A program made the position numbers and the translations under genes. This document shows, in pieces, positions 21,785 to 33,000 of a DNA stretch of 64,000 nucleotides. Source of the stretch: Turbatrix aceti (taxonomy: Eukaryota > Nematoda > Chromadorea > Rhabditida > Panagrolaimidae); NCBI GenBank assembly GCA_963969345.1, contig OZ017768.1, forward strand, positions 10,766,193 through 10,830,192. The letters are read 5' to 3'. Each line of letters begins with the position of its first letter. The first letter of the stretch is position 1. A model generated the notes under the pieces. It saw nothing but the letters and a program-made list of their open reading frames with translations. It searched no databases and was not told where the DNA came from.

Positions 21785-22255
21785 AACCACGTGAAGACTG
21801 GCTTTTTTTGAATCCCAGGAATCTCAAGCACCTGCTTTTGTTCTTGCTCATTTACGCACACACACATTTTCCCCACCTCAAGTGCCGTTTGTACCATTGT
21901 AGCTTTGATTTGTATTTGTGCCTTGGATTTCTATAGAAAGTTATATTCACAGAAATTTATTGACAAATTGTTTAATTTTAGGCTGTTAATTTGATTTCGT
22001 GTTGAGAGAATTAAAATTGTTTCCGATATTCAATGTAGCTCAGTTTTTACCAGTAATTTGGTCGCTATGACCACAGTTGTATTTTTACAGTTTCCATGAC
22101 TGGCTTCAGTTTGAAGAACTGTTTTTTGATGTGGCCTAAAATCCAGACTTTTTGTCATAAGTTTCAGATTCTACCTGTCTTGATAACAATTTTTACCAAT
22201 GACGGTCAGTTTTAATTTTAATTGTCAGAAAGTTGTATTTTTGCTTTTTTTTCAG
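21785..22255. other. SAV1 3' region and spacer
   Basis: Probable SAV1 3'UTR then AT-rich sequence. No gene seen before the acceptor TTTTTTTTCAG at 22245-22255. Confidence 0.4.
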
Positions 22256-22575
22256 AGCAAGCGTCCGCCTCGCTTCGTCAAACCCATAAACTCTGCTGCG
22301 CAGCCGTGCCGCCAGTCCTCGGCCGATGCCACACCTTCTGCCAGCAATCGGGTCATCGTCCCTCCTCTGGAGATGTGTAACTCCGAAGACGGCTCGAATT
22401 CCTCAACATTTTGCCCTAGCTTCCGTTAGTTCATTTTTTTTCAAATATGAAGTAGCGAATTTTGGTCTTTTTAGGCACGACGGCGCGCTCTGTGCGGGTC
22501 TCTCAGTGGCAGGGCACGCAGGAGTCGGAGCAGCGGGTTCCTCAGGACGTGCAGATGGACTACGACTGCCAGTAA
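22256..22575 (+). pseudogene. two orphan exons, gene fragment or 3' end of an unrecognised gene
   Basis: 22256-22424 follows a strong TTTTTTTTCAG acceptor and reads SKRPPRFVKPINSAAQP ... NSSTFCPSFR. Its donor (GTTAGT, phase 1) joins in frame to 22475-22575 after GTCTTTTTAG, reading TTARSVRVSQWQGTQ ... MDYDCQ and a stop that itself lies in a possible donor (CAGTAAGT). The composition is exon-like (GC-rich, Ser/Pro/Arg-rich, disordered), but I found no 5' exon with a matching phase: SAV1 ends upstream with its own stop, and the next gene starts with its own ATG at 26119. The only internal ATG gives 49 residues. It could be a real small trans-spliced gene, an alternative SAV1 3' exon pair, or a relic. 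Confidence 0.4.
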
Positions 22576-22881
22576 GTAGCACGTCCAATTGCCATGGTTG
22601 AACGGGCCAATCTCGATCTGCAACGGTTGCTTCAGCGACTGATTTTTTTTGTTTTTCGGATAACGTATTTCGGGATTATTTGATTCTAATAAATATTATA
22701 ATTGTTTTTAATCAGTTATAACAGTGATGAAGGGGAATCCACTTTTTTAAAATATTAGGGGGTATGGACGAACATCGGTTTTTTTCGTTATCGTACATCT
22801 GTCAGTTTTAAACCCAGTCTTTGTTACGTTTTACCTTCATTTTGATTCTACCTTTCTTGAGGCTTCAGTTTTTTTTCTGAC

Positions 22882-22924
22882 GTAGTAACGGATCACACCC
22901 TATCTACTAACCAGTTGCCATGAG
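22882..22924 (+). repeat. degenerate copy of the SAV1 leader/start region
   Basis: GTAGTAACGGATCACACC... to TTGCCATGAG matches 20233-20275 at about 35 of 42 bases, including the final TTGCCATGAG. The uORF ATG is changed to ACG in this copy. Confidence 0.5.
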
Positions 22925-22944
22925 TCCCATTAAAATTAGAAATA

Positions 22945-23225
22945 GGGGAATTATCCCATGAGATTCCCATGTGAATTTCCGGGGATATTTTTTGGTACGT
23001 TTAAAAAAATACATGTTCATGCAAAAAAAAGATATCCAAAAGCGCACTTATTTTTTGGATGTAATAAAATTAAGAATGAAAATAAAATAATTTCTCTAAT
23101 TGGCAAGGAAAAAGAAACACGCGCCTGCGTAAAATAACGGCGTCATCTTGGGCTGGATCACGCATTTTCAAAATTCAGGGGGGAATTATCCCGTGATAGA
23201 TGAGAATCCTGGGATAATTCCCAGG
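22945..23225. repeat. palindromic GGGATAATTCCC cluster, possible MITE relic
   Basis: GGGGAATTATCCC-x-TGA occurs at 22945-22961 and 23180-23196, and its inverse lies in a near-perfect palindrome at 23208-23225 (7-bp arms CCTGGGA/TCCCAGG, 4-base loop). The arrangement suggests an old short inverted-repeat element about 280 bp long. No target-site duplication was found. Confidence 0.35.
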
Positions 23226-26118
23226 AATATTTCCCATGGAAATCCCCTCTTTGCCACATTGCACCCATGGTATACAGTGCTATGGCAGAATTCCCATGCG
23301 ATCGCGATAGGACCTCTAACAAGCCCGGGGAAGGTGTGAAATACAGCTCGCGGGGTGCGATAGAGCTGGCGTTCCGTAGAACGCTACAAGTACCTGAGTT
23401 TCGTCTGAACTATGCAGCGCCATTCAAAATTGCCAGTGCTTTTATTCGTTTAAAATTAGTGCCATCATTGTCGATGTTGCATCGTTCAACCAACCAGCAG
23501 TGCAGTTTTCTGTACTATAGTGCACATGTGCATGCGTGGTTGTCATCTCACCATGCTCTCCTTCATCATAACCCTTGTCAACTGCAACATGTCACCGGTC
23601 AACCGATATCCCTTTGACAGGTGTTGCATTCTCCCAGGTGGCTGTTTTTTTTCCAGATCGACTACATGCCTACAACTGCCTCCCCTCTCTTTTTTACTCT
23701 GGTCGATGATTTTTTTTGAAAATTCTGCTGCAGCGAGTAATTCGTTTTTTTCAACCTGCATTTACCTGGATTTATCTGCCGTGATGGTGATCGAGTGAGG
23801 GCTACCTGCTGCCTGCCAGCGCACACAACACGACAATTGATCCACCAAACTCTGGTTAATTTTTTCTTGTTTCTACCTGACTTTTGACGCTTGTTCTTCC
23901 TTGTCTCTGGCTACCAGTCGATTTTATCGACGTGAGCGTGCTAATGGATGGCATTGCTGGCAAGTGTTTGCAATCCAGATCCGGGTAATACGGCGTTCTA
24001 TTTATACGGTGTTGACTGCGTATTATGAAGCCAAAGCTGATGATAGAAAAGAAGTTTTCCTTCATTTGTACATACTAAACCAAAATTTTAATTTATTTGG
24101 CCGACAAAACATGTTTTAACATTTAAAAATTTAAAAATTTGAATTCTTGAGGTGAAGTTTTTGCCACCAGTTTTTGTTTACAGAAAGGTTAACTCCGAAA
24201 AAAGAACACTATTTGTACAACAGTTTTTTATTTTTATTTTTGACTTTTCTCAAAATTAACAACACTTTTTGACGTTTTTTACAGCAAACGTTACATTTTT
24301 TGCAATATTTTTCAAAACGAGTTTCAGTTTTTCTTTTTTGTTATGTTTTTGTCAGATTTACACCTAAATTTTAGTTTTTTTAAATACATTTTTAGATTTT
24401 ATTAAATGTAATTTATTGCACAAAGTTATACCGTTCTTCAGTTTCAGTTTTTATCTTCTATTTTCTTTTTGTTATTTTTCATGCAATTTATTTTTAAATT
24501 TTAAATTTAAAAATTAAAAGCAGAACATCCCAAAGTTTTTTTGAAAGCAATTCAGGATTTTTTTGAGTGCGTATAAGTTTGCGAACATCTTGAAAACAAA
24601 ATGGACACTTCTAAACGTACTAAAAATAGCTAATGGTTGTATTCAGTTTAAAAAATCAAACTCTTTGTATCCAAAAAAAAATTTATGTGTTTTTTTCCAG
24701 TCACTTCATTTGCGATCGTATTTTTTATTCGCAGCTGTTTTTTTCGGGGTGCTAACCGTTGCACTAATTTTTGCTCTTTTCCATCTTCACACCCCAAAAG
24801 TCGTTCAGTGCTTTGTTTTTTAACACACAAGATCCTTTGTTTCAAACATATTCCACACCTGTGGAAATAGTTTTTTTGGTTCAAAATATTTCGTCCAGTT
24901 TTTATTCTCTCGTTTAACAAAAAAGGTTGACTCTGTTTTTTTGGCAGTTTGCTCTTTTGATTCAGTTTTTTCTCACTCGAAAGCGTTATTACGACGCGGC
25001 CAGCACCTGGACGATTTGTAATAACCGGCCCGACAGCTTTCACTGGCCTCAGTTGGTTTTTGAGGAATGCTGATTGCTGACTGTTTTCTTGCTTTGCTTC
25101 GTTTAAAATTTTGATGAAGCATTGAAACAAGTTGACGGAGTTTTGGAATGATGCCGGGGGCATGGACGACTATTTTTTTAAATTTTTTAAGAACAGTAAT
25201 TTAAAGTTTGGTTAATACAGTAATATTAAAAAAAATAATTGAAAAACATGTTTTTTGAAATACCAAATCAATGTAAAAAAAAATTTGCTGCAGTTTTAAA
25301 AAAATGTTGATTTGTGTAAAACATTTTTTTGGTGTTTTTAAAATAGCTTGTCAAATATTAATTTTTCCAAAATTTTTACCTTACATAATTTCCAATGTAA
25401 TCAGAAATGAAGCGCAGTTTATTTTCCAGTTTTTTAAAATTTTTATGTCATCTTTTTCATCATCGTCTAACAAATCTGCGTTTTCTATTGAACAGCCTCA
25501 TTCCCTGACCTTATGAATTTATAAATTTTATTTAAAGCTAATTCTACTTGCTTTACACAAGTTTTCGGCATCGTTTGCGATAAATATTTATGAACACAGT
25601 TTTTGCTGTCTTTTGGCCAACTAGTTTCACATTTTTTGTTTCGCAAATGACCAATTCAGGTGGTCAAGCAAAAAAAAAACACAAAACAAAGAAGCAGTAG
25701 GCAGAGGATATTAGGAGATGGTCTATGAAGACCAGGAGAGGACACTTTTGCACTTGCACTTGGCTGGTCGCAGATCGTTTCTATTGTTTCACTTCTCACG
25801 ACTTCAGCTAGCTGGCCGGTCCTTACCGGTAATCGTAAAGGGGGCCCCGTGGGCTGGGAAGAGCAGAAGAAGGTTGTAATCATTAGCGAGAGGCTTTTCA
25901 CACAGATTTTATACAGGTCTGCAGGGAGTTGCGGTTTTTTACTCTTGCGTGGTGGTGCGTGCAAAATCGTATAATTCGTTGTGTATCCAACGTCCCGTTC
26001 GTTCCTGGGGAAAGAAAGGAGAGAAGATTCACACTTTTTCACCTGTTGCGTGCGGGGGTGGTCAAGTCAACCAACCTTTGATTTACGTTTCGGATTTTAT
26101 TTCAGGTAGCTCTGGTAG

Positions 26119-29100
26119 ATGACGTCAACAAGCTCAACTACTAATAATGGTCTTCCGGAGGCGGCTGCACCTACGCCTCCTAGTTCACCCAAGAAGCCTT
26201 CAACTGAGCTAAATATTTTTGTCACCAGGTGTGGCTTTTTTTTGAAAGTTGCGTTCAAAGATTTCTTTTAGTAAGCCAATAACCGAAGAACCAGAAAAGG
26301 AAGTTGTTGAACCCAAACAAAACCCGCCACCCCGCCCGCCGCCACCCCGACCCCGACACGACCCCTCCGAACCGCTGCCAGCCAGGTCGTCTTCCACGTC
26401 CCCGCTCAAAGGCTTCGGTCGCCGCTTTGTAGCCAGACTGAAGAAATCATCGTCGTCTTTTGACGACCCTCCAAGCACTATCCAGGACGAGCACGAGTGT
26501 AAAGCAAAGTGAGTCGGGGTCTTTTCGCTTGCTCTTCCACATCTCTTTCTGGACTCTTTTTTTATTGCATCAAGCATACGGGATGCCCTGAGGACAGATT
26601 GAGTTGTGGTAAAGTTCTGTACTATCTTTTTAATTTCAATTGCATGTTGTGGCCAGCCTGGAGTTCTATTTATCCTTTTTTTTTATTCTGGGGTATACTA
26701 ATGTGTCCATTTTTAGTATCCTGCATTCTTTGACTTTTTTTCAATTGGCTGTTTTTCGCTTAGTAATTTTTTATCGTAATAGTAGCCTTTTTGCTTTTGA
26801 TTTTTATCGTCAATAATTTGTTGCTCTTGGCGCTGATGTAACAGTAATCAAAATTTTATCTGTTTATGCGGTGATTTTGTCCAAGAGTAGTGGTTTTTTA
26901 TGCACTGTACGTGAATGCTTAGCAAGCAAAAGGTTTTTGATCGTATTTTGCTACCCTAACAAAATCTCTCTTTTTCAGGCTAAAAATGAAAAAAAAGCAA
27001 ACATGAAATCAGTTTTGTTACGCTTTGTATGTTCTGCATAGCATTGAAAAAATACTAAATTGTTGTAAAATTAATAACCATGTTCAATCGTGTATCAGTT
27101 TTTTTTGTATTTTTTTACTTTTAGTCGTATAATATTTATGTATAAGAAAATGACCGTCCTTTTTTAGAAAAAATATGATTAATCAAATTTGTAATCAAAT
27201 TAGAATAATTACGACATCAATTTGTAGCAAATTTGCAAATCTTATTTTTGTGTTCAGAAAGCAAATATATTTTTGCCGCCTTTTAACTTTCATTTTTTTG
27301 TTTACAACCCGCCAATCAGCAGATGTTTTTAAAGTGATAACATTTTTTAAAATAATTTTTGTTTGCGGAAGTGTTGGTTTTTTATGCCTCTAAAAACATT
27401 AACTAGCCAGACTACCGGAATTTTATACGTTCATCGCACCAGTGCTGTCTTATTGATAACGTTGTTCGTGCATAAACTCTCAATGGGGGCGAGGAAGCAA
27501 AGTTATTATGGCTACTGCTGCTTATCTGTTTTAATTACCTGCTTTTTTTAGACCAGAGTCTGATACCCGGGTATCACTGACGATTCATATGAAAAAGAAA
27601 ACATACCACGAGGCAAAAGCCGAAGGCACCGTTCTCCAGGGAGCGGTGATACGTGTTCGCGTGCCACCTGAGAGGATTGAAAAATCACCGATGGCTGTTT
27701 CGGCGCTTGGAAACGATGAAAATAGGTTTGTTTTATTTTTCTTTGTTCACTTATGCGTTGGCTTTTTGTTTGATAACGTAAATGGTGTTAGGGGAGTTTT
27801 TGATTGGAACAGAGGGATTAGTGCAATTGAATAATCACTGCCCGAAGGATTGATTGATATTTTTTGGTTTTTTATGTTTTTTTTGGTTTTTGAAATAGAT
27901 ATTTCACCAAAAATATGAAATATTTTGTAGAGAAAAATATATTATAGTCGAACACAAATGTCACTTTTATCATCCCTTAGAATTTAAAGTTGCATAAATA
28001 AAAATTACATCAATTGTATTTTTTTCTAATTTTATTTGTTTATCTTGGAAACGGGTACCTTCATTTTTAAATTTATTTTTTCCTACCATCAATCCACTTG
28101 CATGCCTTTGATTTAGCAACTGTCATCAAACGGATAATAATTTTGTAATGACATGAAATTAATTATTTTTTGTACATGAATAATTTTTTGTGTCCTGTAC
28201 GTGATTTTTTTTCTGCACGCGCATGGTCAGTTGCCGAGTTAGCGGAACTGGACACCAACCAATTCGCAGAACCTATTTATTTCAAATTTTTTTTTCATTT
28301 TGGGAACGATATCCAGTTGTAACAACTCGCCCATCCTTTATTCATCAGTTTGTTGCCACCGGGGGGTATACTGCGTGCTGCGCCCTCAGCTGGCAGAGGG
28401 GGTCTAAACGCAATCAAAGATGAAACAAAACTATCACTGGTTGCAACTTTTTGATTGAACGACTTGTTCGACTGCGGGGACTGGGGACCGGTCATTCCGC
28501 TGGTCACTCGTGTCATCAATGCCGGTTGCGATGTGTGCCTTATTTATTTCTTCCCGGTCAACCCGTGTTGAGCAATCCCTGACCACTGCGTCCTTTTCAA
28601 TCTGCCTCCAACCCATCGGCTCAAATTATGGCGAGTGGCAGAGCGGCGTGCTTAGTTAGGGGAGGGGTTTAAAGGGGAGGAAGAAAGGTAAATGACCAAA
28701 TCTAGATTCCGCATTGCAAGGAAGAGGAATTTCAGGTAGGGTGATTGCTTGGTGGTTTAGCGGATTAATCGGGGGATTTGAGGGTTTTTCTTGGTGTCGA
28801 GTTTTAATAGTTTTGGACGACAAAATAGGAGTTTGCTGGGTTTTGTTACTTTTTGGTAACAAAATTTAAAAAAAAAAGTTTAAAAGTAATTAGTATTTTG
28901 GCGGATAACAATCAAGCGTGCTTGTTAGTACGTTACTTTATGTGCGCCGAGTAACACAAATAAATCGTTATCATGTTTCTTTATGTGTTCTGCATAACAC
29001 TCCAAATTTGTAAAGCTATTACGTTTGGCCACAATTTTTTTCTTACCATGTTTTTTTTTGCGTTTACGACTCGTTTTGCCGCTTTTAGCGGACTACTTTT

Positions 29101-29965
29101 CATGGCTCGGGGATAAATCAAAGAAAAAAACTGAGAAACTGGCATCCATCATTTGATTGATCTCCCGTCCTATCCTTGCTTTGTTCGGTTTCAACTTTTT
29201 TTACTCCATTTCAGTAACCTTCTGCCGTCTTCTTTTTTAGTCGACAAATTGTCATTGTCCTGTCAATTTGCGTCGTTCTTTGGCTCATTAACCAACACGC
29301 TAACTGCAGCATGAAATCTGAAAGAACCATGAAGACAGGCTGCCGGGTGCCTCTTTCTTGTTTTCTTCTGCACTGTCGACGATCTACTAGGAGGTCGCAG
29401 CACGCGTATCGTTTATTTTTTGTGTGAATAGGCAATAATATCCCTATGATGTTATGGGGCGATCGATGATGGATGCGATTTTTATGAGAATAGGAAAAAT
29501 GAATTATAATTTTCTGAAAAAATAAACCTGAATCGCTTTGTAAAGTTTAGCCTTTTTTGGATCAAAAACAGACTTTAAAAAAAAGATCGGATTTGATTAG
29601 AAGCAATTATTTCGACTGACTATTTATCTGATTCACTGAATTTTGGTACACGGAAGACTGGATGTCTGAGAAAACGGCAGGTAATTTGTTCAAATTGCTT
29701 TTCATTGACCAAGAAACGTTTTACAAAGTATCATCAAACTTACAAATATTGAGTTTGCACAACACGCGAGGCAAAGGATAGTTAGTGCCCACAAATGTAG
29801 GTCGACTGGGGATATTCACTCATGACAGAGGTTTTTGTCGGCGGTCAAACTGATTTCCGTTTTTTAAGCGGTTATGCTCTAAAAATGTTTGATTTCTGTC
29901 AACAAATGGTTTTGATTGATTCGATTGATTTAAGAAAACGAGGAAATATTTATGTATGTATGTAA

Positions 29966-30006
<41 letters not shown>

Positions 30007-33000
30007 TAACCACTGAGTAATGGTGAAATAATAATAATAATAGTAACATTTTTTTATCAATGTTAACTGAATAACATTTTTTGGTGCTATTTTGTTACTG
30101 CCTGTCAATTTTTTTGGATAGTTTTTTTGTCTTTTTTTTGTTTTTGGTCTGTCATTTTTTTCCATCTTCCGAAACAAGTTTTTTTTCTTTATTTGACTGT
30201 AGGTAACCTTTATCGAGACCGAAGAAGAAAGTTGATATTCATTCAGTCAGTGTTCTGCGGAATCGCCCACTACCGAGAAAGTAAGCGGCTTTGCACGGAG
30301 GAGGCTGATCTTTTTCTATTTTTTTAATAACTCGATGCCTGTTGTCATTCCATCTCGCTCGCGCTCTTCTGGTTTGCGTTCAAAGTTTTTTTTTTGCAAT
30401 TTTTCGTCAGTCCATTCATCTGCCTGGTTGCTGTTAGTTAGATCGTTGGTTGACTCCATAAAATTCTATGTATCACAGCCACCTGTCAAAAAAACGTGCA
30501 AGGTCCGTGTGCTGCGAGGAATGGACCTGGAATGGCCTTGAAGTGACCGGCTCTTTTTTTCCTCTGCCTGAGCACAGCATGCGCCTTTGTTTCTATGGGC
30601 GAAAAAGAGACGCGCGCGCGCGTGAAAACGCGTGAAGGGGTTGTGTTCAAAAAAAGATCCTGAAGCCAACTATAGATATTTTTGATTACGGTCACTTGGA
30701 TAAGATCAGGCATGTCCCAAAGATTGTTTCAAGCCACTCCGGCTTTTTGTCTGATTATTTTGCGCAATGCTGCATGCACAAGAAAAACATGAAACTTCGA
30801 AGTGCCGTAACTCAGCTGAATATTCTGAAATTTTTAAACACGATCGGTTGTTTTCTTCCTTAGGTCAGTAAGAATCAGTAAGCACAGCGGATTGCATAAC
30901 CTTTAGATCAAACTCCTGAAATGATAAAAAATAGGGTATCAGCTTGAAAACGCGCACGCGTTATGAGACATTGGTGCACGAAATTTGTTAGGATACTCCT
31001 ACAATGACTTATTACTACATATAATTACCAAAAACAACCAAAAAAAATAATAAAAAGGAAAGAAAACTTGGAAAGGATTCTTTTCGGAAGCTGACCTGGG
31101 ATTAAAATTTATTCGCTGCAGGAGCACTGAAAGGGACGCCTTTCTTTCTTTCTGCGAAATTTTCTCTTGGTTTTTCACAACGCGTGCGCATTTTACCTAT
31201 TTTTGATCATTCCAGGAGTTTGATCTAAAGTCTGTGCAATCCGCTGTGCTTATTGATTCTTACTGACCTAAGGAAGAAAACAACCGATCGTGTTTAAAAA
31301 TTTCAGAATATTCAGCTGAGTTACAGCGCTTGAAAGTTTTATGCTTTAAAACGCCTGCAGCATTACGCAAAATAATTTGATAAAGAGCGGGAGTGGCTTA
31401 AAACAATATTTGGGACATGCCTGATCTTACCCAAGAGACCGTAAGCAAAAATATCTATAGTTGGCTTCAGGATCTTTTTTTGAACATGACTCAGTCAAAA
31501 AAAACGCGCGCGCGCACCAAAGAAACAAAACAAGGGGGAGGCACATGCTGTGCCTGAGCTACTTTTTAAGAGCGATTACATAAAAGGTTGTTAACCAGTA
31601 CTTTCACTGTGTTTGTAAATTTGATTCATGAATGAACTAAAATCGTCTTACAGACCCATAAAAAATGGAACTCTTGGACGATGAAATGCGAGAGTGTTTT
31701 CAAGTCGATTACACAAACGTTGACACTTATAATTTTTTATACTTCACTGAGAATTTGTTAGACCGCATAAAATTTCCAAAAAAATTATATTTATTTTGTT
31801 GTACATTTTTCGTGTTCGTTGATTTTGTTTGCGTTTTTGTGTGATTTCCTTTTTGCGCGTTTCTGTATTGTTTCTGTTGAGTATTATCACACTATCAACG
31901 ATACTAATCCCTAAAATGATGTGCGATTTTCGCTGTTTGTTGGTGACTAACGACCTTTTTGCGGTAGCAGGGTATCTCGAAATTTACCAATTTTTGCCAA
32001 AAAATAGTGTACAGATTAAAAAAGTAAAACTGGCACAATTCTAATTCTAAATTATTTACAGTCGCTTTTTTATTATTTGGAATTTTTTGACACTTTTTAC
32101 TATGAAACTGGCCTCACCTGAATTGAAGCCAGTCAGCACAAAATTTGCCAAATCTGATAATTTTTTAGGGTTATCAATTTTTATTTAGTGGTAATTTTTA
32201 TACGACGTCATTGGGCGTTCGTTGTTTTTTTGTGATAAGGTGATGACTGAGTCAAACGTTTTCTATTTATTTCACAATAATTGTTAGGCAAACCCTTGGA
32301 TTGGTTTTTATTTATACCGTCACAAATAAACACATTTTTATTCTTCTGTCTGATTTCTTCTGCTTCTGACTTTCTATCCTGTCTGTCTGGTTTTCAGTCA
32401 GTCATTTTTCCAGCTTGGTGTGGTTTTTTTGTAAATAAATATGTAGATAATTACAGTGTGCTGTGCTGATCTACTAATTAGTCTGGAATTTTTGTTGTCC
32501 GTGGTTAAAGTACAAATTTTTAACATTTTGAAAAATTTATGTCGTTTTCTTTAGGGCCGGGCCATTTTTCTCTGTCGATAACCAAATTTTGACCCACTTT
32601 GAAATGCGGGAATTTGGAAGTTTTGAAAAGCGACGGCCAGTTTTTGACTATCTTATCGACAAGGAGACAGCTGTCTGCTTCGGGTCATCATGGAACAACG
32701 ACAACGGCGACGATGATGTTGATGTTGACTTTGTCCGATGTAAGCCTGAACATCGACACCTCCACTTTGACCATCGTCAACAGCAACTTCAGCGGCAGCG
32801 CGAAAAACTGCGGCATGATCGATTATCGTAAGCGTCCAATGTCTTTTGTTTGGGAAGTTGCTGGGACATTTGACCTAGTGTAAAAATTATTGGCTGTACT
32901 CAACCTGAAAATTTGACTTCAAAAAAATTGGGTTTTGTCACACGAAAAAGGTTTGGTCCTGAAAAAAATATGGGTCAGACCCCCAACCTTTACACATCCA

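Larger units (their letters stand above)
22576..26118. other. 3.5-kb spacer upstream of the coiled-coil gene
   Basis: Contains a degenerate copy of the SAV1 leader (22882-22924), a cluster of GGGATAATTCCC-type palindromes (22945-23225), very T-rich DNA at 24100-25600 with repeated CAGTTTTT, and a long lysine-rich open frame on the minus strand (24648-25163). No supported gene. Confidence 0.4.

Noticed and set aside
23267..23617. 116-codon plus-strand frame
   Set aside because: No family resemblance, overlaps palindromic repeat DNA, no start context.
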